Source: Dimorphilus gyrociliatus
Lineage: Eukaryota > Annelida > Polychaeta > Dinophilidae
Reading direction: 5' to 3'
Assembly: GCA_904063045.1 (NCBI GenBank)
Contig: CAJFCJ010000007.1
Span: forward strand, 3,665,404 to 3,729,403
Length of the DNA: 64,000 bases
The notes under the pieces: generated by a model
What the model was told of the DNA's origin: nothing
Databases searched by the model: none
The model's input: only the letters and a program-made list of their open reading frames with translations
Shown: piece after piece, positions 39,263-48,860 of the stretch
Numbering within the stretch: position 1 is the first letter of the stretch
Layout of the letters: each line of letters begins with the position of its first letter
Translations under genes and position numbers: made by a program

Positions 39263-40397
39263 CTGTAATTGTAATTAGAGAATGTTGAAAAATAACTTTT
39301 CTAGTGGCTGATTATTATATAGAGAGGATGAAAATAGAACTAAACTTTTCCCTACTAGAAAATGACTATGTCCATAAATTGGGTCTACTATTCCTTTTAT
39401 TAGGGTACTTTAATGTTCGCAAGGATTATAAATATGTAATACAGAAGGGATAGTCTATATCTATTCCTGATTTTGTACAGTCATTTTTTACATGTTAATA
39501 ATGTCGTTGTAATAATTGTTGAGACAATGTTTTTTTAACAAATACAATATTTATAGTCAATACTTGAATTATTCAACAAGTATAAGGAATACGGAAAGTG
39601 TTTAAGGCTTTTTAGGAAATGTTTTGGTATTATTTGCATATTATCCTAGTTTCTATCCTACTTTTTTAAGTTGGTATTCGCAATGTAGGTGGCTAACCAC
39701 AAACAAAACGTTAATCTTATACGAAACAAAGTATATAAAGGAATAGCAAAATAACGCCAAACCTAAGTATAAGTAGATAACAAAAAAGAAGAAATGATAA
39801 CTTGAAAGACGTGTTAGAGGTGACGGTAACATAGCTAAATGATTATAAATAAATTTTGAATTGAGCGATAATATGTTGAGGAACGTCTCAAGTGTTATTC
39901 AGTAGTGTCATCTCAAGTTAAAATGAAATATTCATTTATTTATCTATTTAAAAAATGCTTTAAAACACTAATACTTTTTAAATTGTTTTTATTTGAAAAG
40001 AATGCGTGTATGTCAAATATTTCTGCTTATATATATTGCCAATAAGCACGCTTAAGCTATTAGCTCTCGATGTTTCTACTATAAAGAGTAGGCAACTTTA
40101 AATAATTATATCGTAAATTTCTTTCCCAGACAATAAACATTATATAAAATGTCAAATAGACAGTTGTTTTCGTTTGCTTGAAAATAAATTGGTTAGAAAG
40201 AGTGTCAAACCGATTGATTTCCAGACACAACTCAGGTTTTTGCCTACGACATCCCCCAGAAAGAAAACTATAGACTCGTCCGCCTTATAATAAAAGGCAG
40301 TCTCTCTCTCTATTATTCCTCATCTAACTCGAAGAAACACCGTCCCTTTTTCGATATCAGAGTTAAGCGACCCAAATCGACAACCTAAGAAAATATC
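39263..40397. other. Divergent intergenic region GMD-A / epimerase
   Basis: Should contain the GMD-A first exon and both promoters. I see no certain exon. About 39630-40130 is present as a diverged inverted copy at 43280-43790. Confidence 0.45.
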
Positions 40398-41488
40398 ATG
40401 TCTTCAAATTGTGGTAAGTGATATTTCTCTTGCAATCTTTAAGAAACATTTGGAAAAAATCGGCTTTTTCTAAAATGATGTTGGGCTTGTTCCACGTGAC
40501 GTCAAAAATTTAACGTTACTGCGTATTATGTTAAACAGCTGCAAGTGAAGGTCCAAGAGAAAGGGTATTAGTTACCGGAGGAGCCGGTTACTTAGGATCA
40601 ACGTTAGTTCCAATGCTCTTAAACCGAGGCTATGAGGTCACGGTATTCGATAGACTATCATGGGGCGTTAATCCTTTACTACCCGTGGCTGGCGACTCAA
40701 AACTACGCTTGATTCAAGGTGACGTCTGTAACGAAGAGGAATTAGCTGCGGTTATGAAAGATGCCGATGCAGTTATCCATTTGGCCGCCATCGTAGGTTA
40801 TCCCGCTTGCGAGAAGGATCACGAATTGGCAAAGAGGGTAAATGTTGAAGGTACTCGAAACGTAACCAAATTGCTCGCCAATCGGAAAGTAATTTATGCC
40901 TCCACTGGTTCATGCTATGGGGCTGTCTCGGGAGTATGTACCGAAGACACACCAATCTCTCCTTTAACGTTGTATGGATCAACCAAAGCTGAGGGTGAGA
41001 GATTATGTCTTGAAGCTGGGGGCGTTGCCCTGCGATTGGCTACAGTCTTTGGCGTTTCTCCTCGTCTTCGTTTAGATTTACTAATTAATGACCTAACATA
41101 CAAAGCTTTAACATTGAAAGAATTCGATCTTTATCAAGGGCATTTCCGTCGTACATTTCTTCATGTTAGAGATGCTGCTAGGGCTTTTATTTTTGCTCTT
41201 GAGCATTTCAATGACATGCGCAAGAAAGCCTACAACGTTGGAGATGATAAAATGAATATGTCTAAAGAAGAAGCCGCTAAAGTCATTCAAGATGAAGTGA
41301 AAAATTGTAAAATTACACCTAACCACTCAGGAGAAGATAAAGACAAACGTGATTACGAAGTCTCTTATCAGAAACTCTGCTCTCTAGGCTACTCATCAAC
41401 GATATCTGTTCAAGATGGCGTAAAAGAATTATTAAAAATTCTACCTCACATGACTCCTGAAGAAGCTATGAAATGCCGTAACGTCTAG
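40398..41488 (+). CDS. NAD-dependent epimerase/dehydratase (extended SDR)
   Basis: Exons 40398-40413 and 40539-41488 give 321 aa. Rossmann motif GGAGYLGS near residue 20; then [32 protein letters not shown], catalytic STGSCYG and YGSTKAE (Tyr-x3-Lys), and [17 protein letters not shown]. The overall pattern is that of extended SDR sugar-nucleotide epimerases. It resembles a family I know mainly from bacteria more than animal GDP-fucose synthase, GALE or UXS1. The substrate is unknown. Head-to-head placement with GMD suggests, but does not show, work on a GDP-hexose. One intron follows 16 coding bases, so it is a eukaryotic-style gene. A decayed 3' copy lies at 45.1-45.24 kb. Confidence 0.85.
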
Positions 41489-41699
41489 AGGCATTAAAAT
41501 AAGTATAAGGATAAAACACAAGTCTCAGTATTTCATTATATGAAGAAAAAAGTCTACAAATTTTGTCATAAAAGATGAAATATTTTTGTCTTATGGAAAT
41601 TAAGATATAAAAAACGAAAAAAATACAACTAATTGAAATATTCTCATATTAATTGGAGTTGTTACTTGTTACTATTTACATGGGTACAATATTCATTCA

Positions 41700-42860
41700 T
41701 TACAATACTTTAGTCATTTATCTATGACTCATTAATTCACGTGGAAAAATCTCGCTCTTATCATCTTATAAGACATATGTTACAGAATACTACATTCCTA
41801 TTAAGCCCATAGCAGCATCATTTTTCATGGTACAGGAGATTGTGTAATTCTAAATGATGCTGAGAAATGGAACTTGGAAATCCCTTTACTCTTTTCTATC
41901 AAATATAAAACATCAATAATACTATCAAACATGGAAGAATTAGGTCAATACTTGTAAACATACCAATTATTATCGGCTTATCTTGATATGGCTCTAAATG
42001 AGTTTTGTGAAATGAAACAAAAGACAAACAATATATTCTACTCCATGTTGGAAGAGATATTGTAAAAACTCGATAATTTGCCAAGAAAAGTCGAAAAATG
42101 TTCCCAATAGCTTTCCTTACCCCTCCCTCCTACATATTTGACATTTATCTTTTCCATTACAAATTTGTTTCGTATTGCTTTTACAAAATTAACAACATCT
42201 GCCATATAGGAAAGTTCCACTTGGCCATATAGCTAAAAAAAAAGTTATAGATAAAATGTGTAGTTTATTTTATGGAGTTAACGAAAAAAGGCAAACTATC
42301 TGTTTTTACAGTAAGCCTTTGTAATTTAACAGTTCATTTCACCGTATACTCGCATGTTTTCCTACTTGGTATTGAATATTCAAATCTATTTATATATTAT
42401 GTTGAATATACTCGTTCTATCCCATAAACGTTTTATTATATTTCCGTTTCTTACTCTAAATCTTTTTTTCAAGTGATAAACATGGAATACTTAAGCGATG
42501 ATTACTATGTAAAGAGCTTGTAATATACTCTAAAATGGCAATTAGATACGCTTTTTCCTCTTAATTGTGACATTTAAATTAAAAAATCGATAATTAAGTT
42601 TCAAATATATGAAATGAGAAAAAACACTATCAAGGCACGCATTATATGACCTTTTGACCTTAAAATGTTGATTTCAACGACCCTTAGTTGAACAATTAAA
42701 GACTTTTGGTATCTCGTCTACCAATTGATAATTATTCAAACATTTAATTTTACCAGATGAATCCAAACAATCCCTGTAATCCTTTTTTTAATTTCTATAG
42801 GAATTTTAATCCTAATCTATAATCTATGACCATATATAGATGTATAAATATATCTATATA
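41700..42860 (-). pseudogene. Decayed copy of the membrane-receptor 3' exons
   Basis: Aligns by eye, with many substitutions and indels, to 48.78-50.1 kb in the same orientation. Landmarks: the tail and TM exon (GCAGCATCATTTTTCATGG), the exon before it (CATATTTGACATTT, GGAAAGTTCCACTTGG), and GGTATTGAATATTCAAATCT. The segment 42640-42860 matches the CCP exon near 49.9-50.1 kb. Reading frames are broken. Confidence 0.75.
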
Positions 42861-42865
42861 TATCA

Positions 42866-43064
42866 GAGTCGTGTTGAAGTATCCTTTGAAATAGCCCACT
42901 ATGCGGCTAAGAGGCTGATGATATGAGTGTTTTGAAATAATTAAAGCCTGTAAATTAACTCACAAAGTTAGACTATATCAAGCTCCTTCCAGTGAATTAT
43001 ATGGAAAAGTTGGAGAAGTCCGACAAAATGGAGACACACCATTCTATCCAAGATCTCCGGCAGG
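42866..43064 (+). pseudogene. Decayed fragment of GMD exon 3
   Basis: Matches the part of GMD encoding [10 protein letters not shown] to YPRSPYG (47.08-47.28 kb), in plus orientation, with frameshifts and stops. GTGAATTATATGGAAAAGTT and GACACACCATTCTATCCAAG are the clearest anchors. An ORF that starts here (42992-43255) mixes frame-shifted GMD sequence with unknown DNA. Confidence 0.85.
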
Positions 43065-43279
43065 TTAGCCAAGATATTTGCGTCTTAGACAGTCGCGCTG
43101 AGATATGTTGGAGAGACCGTTACTTATATTATAAAGTGGACGAGTCTACAATCCTTGAGCTTGGGGATGTCCTAAGCGCAAGCCTGAGACATATTTTCGA
43201 ATATATCGGCTTGACATTGGTTTTAACTAATCTATTTGCAAGCAAAGGAAAATAACTATCTATTTAACATTTTTTATAA

Positions 43280-43790
43280 AGTTTAATGTGTGAAAGAGAA
43301 ATTTATAATCAAACTATTTAATGTTGCCTACTCTAAAATAATAGAAAATCTAATTCCTCAAAGCTAATTGGCTGAAATAATTCTTAGCAATTGACATAAC
43401 TAAAGACTATCTCACATATAGAAATCGTTTTCAAATGAAACAATTTAAACAAAGTTATAGTTTCAAAGTGTTTTCTAAATAGATAAATAAATGATTATTT
43501 CATTTTCACTTGAGATAACATTTCATATGAGAAGTTCCTTAACGAATTTTCGCTCAATTATGAAGGTTAACGATTTACCTATGTTAATGTAAACTCCAAC
43601 GCCTTATCAACTCATCTCTTATACCGTTTAATTATAATTAGGTTGCATATTATTCGCCTTCCTTTATATACTGTATTTTAGTAATGATAAACGTTCTAAT
43701 CATAGTTAGACTCCTCAACTTGAGAATACAAAAGTAGACTAGAATCAAGGAACATATCTAAATAATGCAAGTGAGATTATCTTGGATTTA
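43280..43790. repeat. Inverted copy of the GMD-epimerase intergenic region
   Basis: Diverged reverse-complement copy of about 39630-40130. Anchors: GTTGCCTACTCT, AAATAGATAAATAAATGA, CCTTTATATACT. Confidence 0.75.
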
Positions 43791-43899
43791 AGCACTGAGA
43801 TAACATACTAATATATACACGAATGTCAGATGCAAATGATTAAAAAAAATAGCCCTAATCGGTACTCACTATGAACATGTAATGAAAAAAAAAAGACAG

Positions 43900-44340
43900 C
43901 TGGCTATAATTCTATACATCTCTTAATGACAAAGCCTGCATGATTCACGATTCAATCGATTGTTCAAAACGATTGGAAAATGCTCGTTGAAATAGGAAAG
44001 ATATTGTTAATTTTTTAATACTAAACAACTAATTCTTATATATATTTAATTGTATATAACGACAAAAATAATAAACTTCTTACCGTTATTCATCGCTCAA
44101 ATATTACTGGGTAGTTAATGAATAAAAATCCAAATTTCCAACGTATGCTTAATTGATCTTTTTAATTTAACAAGCGTAGGGAATGTGTTTTTTCGTAAAA
44201 CAATAAAAGATTAATCGAACGCCGAAAATTATCTTCAAAATATAATCTAATTAGTTGGTACGGTTCCAAAAAAATTACCAAAATTTATTATCCTTGTTGT
44301 ATCTTGTTGTCATGGAAACCCCTCAATAAATTTCTGTTCA
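43900..44340. repeat. Inverted copy of the PPP1R42 upstream repeat
   Basis: Reverse complement aligns to 17157-17590: TGACAACAAGATACAACAA, AATTAAAAAGATCA, ACGGTAAGAAGTTT, TATCTTTCCTATTTCAACG. Confidence 0.75.
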
Positions 44341-44389
44341 CTTTGCAAATTTTCAGACTGCAAAGAATATTTATGTTCACATTAACTAT

Positions 44390-44700
44390 TTAATGAAACA
44401 GAGGGTAGCGTCTATTATTTTCTGTTTATTCCAATCAATGAAACGTTAAATAAAGAGAGCCATGACAACACACCAACGCTTTCAGCTACTGTGAAGGTTC
44501 TTCTTAAGATTGAAAATACCAGGATATGGATTATCTGATTCAAAAATAACTATTTACTGATAAACACCCATGTATTTGGGCCAAACTATTTGCATTACAA
44601 ATTCATAATTCATATCCAAACACAGGCTCATAATTATCACTTTAGGCAAAGAATAGATTCTCGTAACTATATCAATCATGTTCCTAATGTTAGCGATTTA
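44390..44700 (+). pseudogene. Decayed VIRMA fragment (C-terminal parts)
   Basis: Matches VIRMA around 36765-36870 (CCAATCAATGAAACG, AGAGCCATGAC). After a large internal deletion it matches the C-terminus at about 37730-37840 (GGCCAAACTATTTGCATTACAAATTC). No open frame remains. Confidence 0.8.
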
Positions 44701-44989
44701 GTTTGTAAAAGTATTGCCTTCAGATTCAGTACTACTCACCACAAACAATCAGTTGGATGAAACGCCTATGTGGGTCATGTTGAATCCAACAAATTTGAAT
44801 CTATTCTTTTGAAAGATAAGTGTAAAAGTCTTATTGAAACTCGACTTTTAACTATACAAGATATTATTGGTAATAAGTCATTAACAAAACTGAAAGTTGT
44901 CTGAATTTTCAACTTAGGGAAGCTAAATTCAACGTTTTAAGGATATATGAAAGCTTATTACATGCTTTGGTTGAATATTTCTCATTTTA

Positions 44990-45066
44990 TGTATGTTGAA
45001 ATTCTATTTTAGTTATATTTCCAAATGGAACTTTATTAAAAGATGAGCAATGTCAATTTAGAAAAA
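44990..45066 (+). pseudogene. Small decayed VIRMA fragment
   Basis: Resembles VIRMA near 35825-35885 (CCAAATGGAAC...AAAGATGAGCAATGTC against CCAAATGGACACTTGAGCAAGGAGCAGCTG). Short and weak, but collinear with the other VIRMA pieces. Confidence 0.45.
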
Positions 45067-45097
45067 CTTCTGTTTTGTACTTTTTCTCATTTTAATG

Positions 45098-45240
45098 CTT
45101 CAAGATGTTACGGCATTTCACGGCTTCTTCAGGAGTTATTTAGGGTAGAATATCTAAAAATGTCTTTGCTTCCTCTTGTACCGATATCGTTGATTTGTAA
45201 ACCATAAAGCATAGTTCCGGCTTAGAGACTTTGTAGTTAC
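45098..45240 (-). pseudogene. Decayed 3' fragment of the SDR epimerase
   Basis: Reverse complement of the epimerase end (about 41350-41490): GATGTTACGGCATTTCACGG and GCTTCTTCAGGAGTTA, then GATATCGTTGAT. Frame broken. Confidence 0.85.
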
Positions 45241-45299
45241 TTGTGTCCTCAACATATCCCTGGATGTTTAGGTGTAATTTTGTAATTTTTCTCTTCTTA

Positions 45300-45440
45300 G
45301 CAATACATTTTGAAAAGAGTGTGAAGCATCTATGCTATTTAAATCTTTCATCGGCTTCAGTAACGAAAACTATGGACAATTACAGAGGTTTATCTAATTC
45401 CAACTTAATTCGCATTCTAGACTTATTAGTAAACCAGGTG
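45300..45440 (+). pseudogene. Decayed VIRMA fragment
   Basis: Matches VIRMA 36200-36362. CATTTTGAAAAGAGTGTG and GGTTTATCTAATTCCAACTT are nearly exact. Internal deletion and substitutions; the ORF at 45243-45470 only partly follows it. Confidence 0.85.
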
Positions 45441-45464
45441 GAGTTATTCTTTCTGCATGGAATG

Positions 45465-45722
45465 AACTAGAATGAAGCCTGATGCCATGAATAGTCTGTG
45501 ATAATGGAGATAGGTTGTATTCTTTGAGCTATCATATCAATATTCAACCTAACCATTCTTTAGTTCATTCTAAAAAGTTGAAATGTTACATTTAAACATT
45601 TGAAAAAAAAGAGTTACATTGTTAAAATCGTAGAAATGTTTTAATGAATAGCATATTTGATCATGCTGAATAGGCTATAGAAAACGATTAAAAAATACCC
45701 GTTGAAACTATAGATCTATTGT
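45465..45722 (-). pseudogene. GMD exon-2 remnant plus inverted PPP1R42 5' repeat
   Basis: 45465-45527 resembles GMD-A exon 2 and its acceptor (AATGAACTAGAA, CTGTGATAATG). 45530-45722 is the reverse complement of about 17512-17690, including the PPP1R42 ATG region. Confidence 0.75.
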
Positions 45723-45739
45723 GAATTTTTAAAATTAAA

Positions 45740-46620
45740 TACAGCAAAGTCTATTTTAAAGTATACAAGATTCACGACTTTTCAACCTTATTGTTCTTAA
45801 GTACGGGGAAGATGCTTCAGCGAGAGGCCAAAGTTGGCTAATTTTAATGACTTTACAATTATAATTTCGACTTATTAAACATTGCGAAATTCTTCTTCTT
45901 ACAATCTAAATAAAAAAACACAATAACCATATTGCTAAATACACATAGTGAGAACTAAAGAGTCTACCAATGAACACAATAGATGACCTTATGAACTTGA
46001 AAAGTTGATGCCAACGCCCTAATTTGAACAGTTGAAGAATTTTTGTGTATCGTCTAACAATTGATAATTATTCAAGTATTTAATATTACAAGATAAACCC
46101 AAATAATATCAGTAGTCCTTTTTTATTTCTATAGGAATTTTACTTCCTTATCTAAATGATGAACTTTGCATAGAATATCGACAAGATTAGCTTAAATCTG
46201 TCGCATCGAAGACTGAATACCTTAGCGATTAAAAGTTTTTCTAGTAAAAAAAAAAATCGTTATACTTCCGTTTTGTCAATACTTAATGTTAATATTATCT
46301 GGTACAGTTTTCAAATGAGTTTGAAAAAGAGATCTTTAAATTACCTATCAATTTAATTGATTTTGCTATTGGAAAGCCAACAGATGGCAGAGTTTCATTC
46401 CTTTCCATAATGGAAAAGGTAATTTTAGATGTAATATTTTAACTATTCTAAGGCCTATATCCTAAAATAGCCTTCTTTAGGGCCAATACTCGAAAATGAT
46501 TGATCGCTTTATTGAAACTAACCGTGCACCTGTAGGCTTTACTATTCAATTCAAAATGGCCTATATAGGCGTTATCATTTGACAGATTGCTTCGTGGCAA
46601 CTAGTCGTGCACCTGTAGCA
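45740..46620 (-). pseudogene. Second decayed copy of membrane-receptor exons
   Basis: Aligns to about 49.6-50.52 kb in the same orientation: ACAAGATTCACGACTTTTCAAC, CAATTGATAATTATTCAA, TTTTTTATTTCTATAGGAAT, AACAGATGGCAGAGTT, AATACTCGAAAATGA. It ends just before the ATG of GMD-B, so the GMD-B promoter region is built from it. Confidence 0.8.
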
Positions 46621-46637
46621 ATACTATCACAGTCTAA

Positions 46638-47971
46638 ATGGCTAATAAGAGCGTTTCTTCTGACAATAATAGTTGTCCTGCTGTTAAGTCAAAAGTTGCC
46701 GTTATTACGGGAATAAGTGGACAAGATGGCTCTTATTTAGCCGAATTCCTGCTCGATAAGGGCTACGAGGTAACTAAAATTACTCATCGCTAATAATGAA
46801 TGCAGCTAATCTACATTATCACAGATCCATGGCATCATACGACGTTCTAGTTCATTTAATACAGGGAGAATAACTCATTTGTACGATGATCCTAAAATCC
46901 ACCAGGAAGGAAGTAAGTCCTTGAATGTTAAATATATCATTTCAATATTTATAATTCCCATTTCGACGTTAAAAAAGGAATGAAGTTACATTATGGTGAC
47001 TTAACTGATACTTCCTGTTTGATGAGGCTAATTAATGAAATTCAGCCAGACGAAATCTACAATCTTGGCGCTCAAAGTCATGTTAAAGTATCTTTTGAAA
47101 TCGCCGAATACACAGCCGACGTGGACGGTATGGGTGTACTACGTGTTTTTGAGGCGATTAGAGCCTGTAAATTGACTCAAAAGGTTAGATTCTATCAGGC
47201 TTCTTCCAGTGAGTTATATGGAAAAGTGAGAGAAATACCGCAAAATGAAGACACACCATTCTATCCAAGGTCTCCGTACGGAATAGCAAAGCAATTTGCC
47301 TTCTGGACTGTGATCAACAACAGAGAAGCTTATGGAATTCACGCTTCGAATGGTATCCTATTCAATCACGAGTCACCCAGAAGAGGAGAAACGTTCGTTA
47401 CGAGAAAGATAACAAGAGCAGTGGCGAAAATTCATCTGGGGTTGATGGAGTCATTTTCGTTAGGCAATTTGAACGCAAAGCGCGATTGGGGACACGCAAA
47501 GGATTATGTTGAAGCTATGTGGTTGATGTTACAGAAAGATAATAGTGACGATTATGTTATTGCGACGGGAGAAGTTCACAGTGTTAGAGAATTTGTTGAG
47601 GCAGCTTTCAAATTTGTTGGTAAATCTATTGAGTCAGTAGTTTTACATAGGAAAGTCGACCTTCTTTCTACTCTTTTCATATTTTAGGTGGTCAGGTGAG
47701 GGCGCTGATGAGGTTGGAAAAGAAAAGGGAACTGGCATAATAAGAGTTAACGTAAACCCGAAGTACTATAGACCAACGGAGGTTGAATACCTTCAAGGTG
47801 ATTCTACAAAAGCTAGGAGAGAATTGAACTGGAAACCAAAGTTCGATTTTGAAGTAAGTCGTAAAGGATTGCGAAAGGTTGAATACTATATGTGTTTTTT
47901 TTTGATAGGGACTAGTCGAAGATATGATGAAAAGTGATCTGGAACTGATGAGGACGAATCCTGCCGCTTAG
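46638..47971 (+). CDS. GMDS: GDP-mannose 4,6-dehydratase, copy B
   Basis: Exons 46638-46769, 46825-46912, 46978-47632, 47688-47853, 47909-47971 give a complete 367-aa enzyme with all motifs of copy A (exon 3 protein identical). The start [19 protein letters not shown] is unspliced. In copy A the same place follows an intron acceptor and reads [18 protein letters not shown]. So the two copies differ upstream of codon 12 or so and are near identical afterwards. The sequence just upstream (to 46620) is receptor pseudogene. All splice sites are intact, so it is probably expressed if that region gives a promoter. Confidence 0.93.
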
Positions 47972-47983
47972 TGTCTCTGTTCA
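46671..47983. repeat. Right arm of 1,313-bp inverted repeat (GMD)
   Basis: Reverse complement of 37918-39230. The spacer between arms is 7.44 kb. Confidence 0.9.
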
Positions 47984-48525
47984 AGATGATGTTTTGTTAG
48001 AAAAAATTTATATTTCTACTTTAAATTAATATAGAAACATTCCGCAAATATTTAAATTTTAGAACTAAATGCAAACAGTTCAGAGCATCTGTTCTTTGCT
48101 TAAAATGTTAATTGTTAGTCTATGTTTTGGGAATGAATTACGAATTTGTTATAGAAATTGTTCTGCCCAAATATGTGGGCGTTTGTCGATAAATAATAAT
48201 TCGAATCAGATGATGCATATGTCGTTGATCTCTTTTGTCGTTGATGATCTTGTTAATATCTTGAACTAGACGACGATTTTGAAATTTTGTTTTTTTTCTG
48301 TTTTGTTTGATTGTAAGTTTTCAAGATCTTGAAGAGAATGCATCTTTAATCTAGAATAGCAATAGCTTTAGTCTGGATACATTTATGATGTATTTTCTTG
48401 TATTTTCAATCTTAACATGAAGAATTTTTAGAGTTGAAGTATACATTTCTAGGTGATCTTGATTGTCTTTATTAAGGTTCCATTAATTCGGTCAAACAGA
48501 TCAAAGAAAACGGTTTTATCTAATT
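47984..48525 (-). pseudogene. Decayed VIRMA 3' end beside GMD-B
   Basis: Reverse complement aligns to VIRMA from about 36765 to the stop and on into the VIRMA-GMD spacer. Anchors: CTGTTTGACCGAAT, GATGCATTCTCTTCAAGATC, ATGCATCATCTGATTCGAAT, TTTGGGCAGAAC, ACAAATTCGTAATTCATTC. There is an internal deletion and many stops. It shows that the GMD-B duplication originally included VIRMA's tail. Confidence 0.88.
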
Positions 48526-48579
48526 TTTTAAATAATAAAATGAGAAAATATAACTACTACTGTCTGAACATTAAACATG

Positions 48580-48670
48580 TTGATGGAAATTATTGGGTGG
48601 TTTCTATGACAACCAGATGAAATAGTGGTAATATTGTTTCGTTAGTTTATTGGAACTATGTCAAGAAGTG
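48580..48670. repeat. Direct copy of the PPP1R42-upstream repeat
   Basis: Matches 17150-17235 in the same orientation (GGTTTCTATGACAACCAGAT, AGTTTATTGGAACTATGTCA). Confidence 0.75.
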
Positions 48671-48860
48671 CAAATATCTTCATGGCATGAAAGAAAAATT
48701 TACAGGTAGAACAAAAATTGAAGTATTTTTTTGATGTATTGATTTGTGTAGTCATTCTATGGGTGTGGTATTGATTATTTATGAGTTATCCCATGACTCA
48801 TTAGTGCATGTGTAAAAATTCTATTATTACCTTAATATATCAGAGATAGATAAAATATGA

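Noticed and set aside
40398-41488. Calling the SDR a GDP-L-fucose synthase
   Set aside because: Sequence motifs differ from animal GFUS; neighbourhood alone is not enough.
42992-43255. 88-codon ORF
   Set aside because: Its first third is frame-shifted GMD exon 3 sequence; the rest is unrelated. Treated as part of the pseudogene zone.
45243-45470. 76-codon ORF
   Set aside because: Mixture of epimerase flank and decayed VIRMA; not a gene.
48069-48269. 66-codon plus-strand ORF
   Set aside because: Lies antisense within the decayed VIRMA tail.
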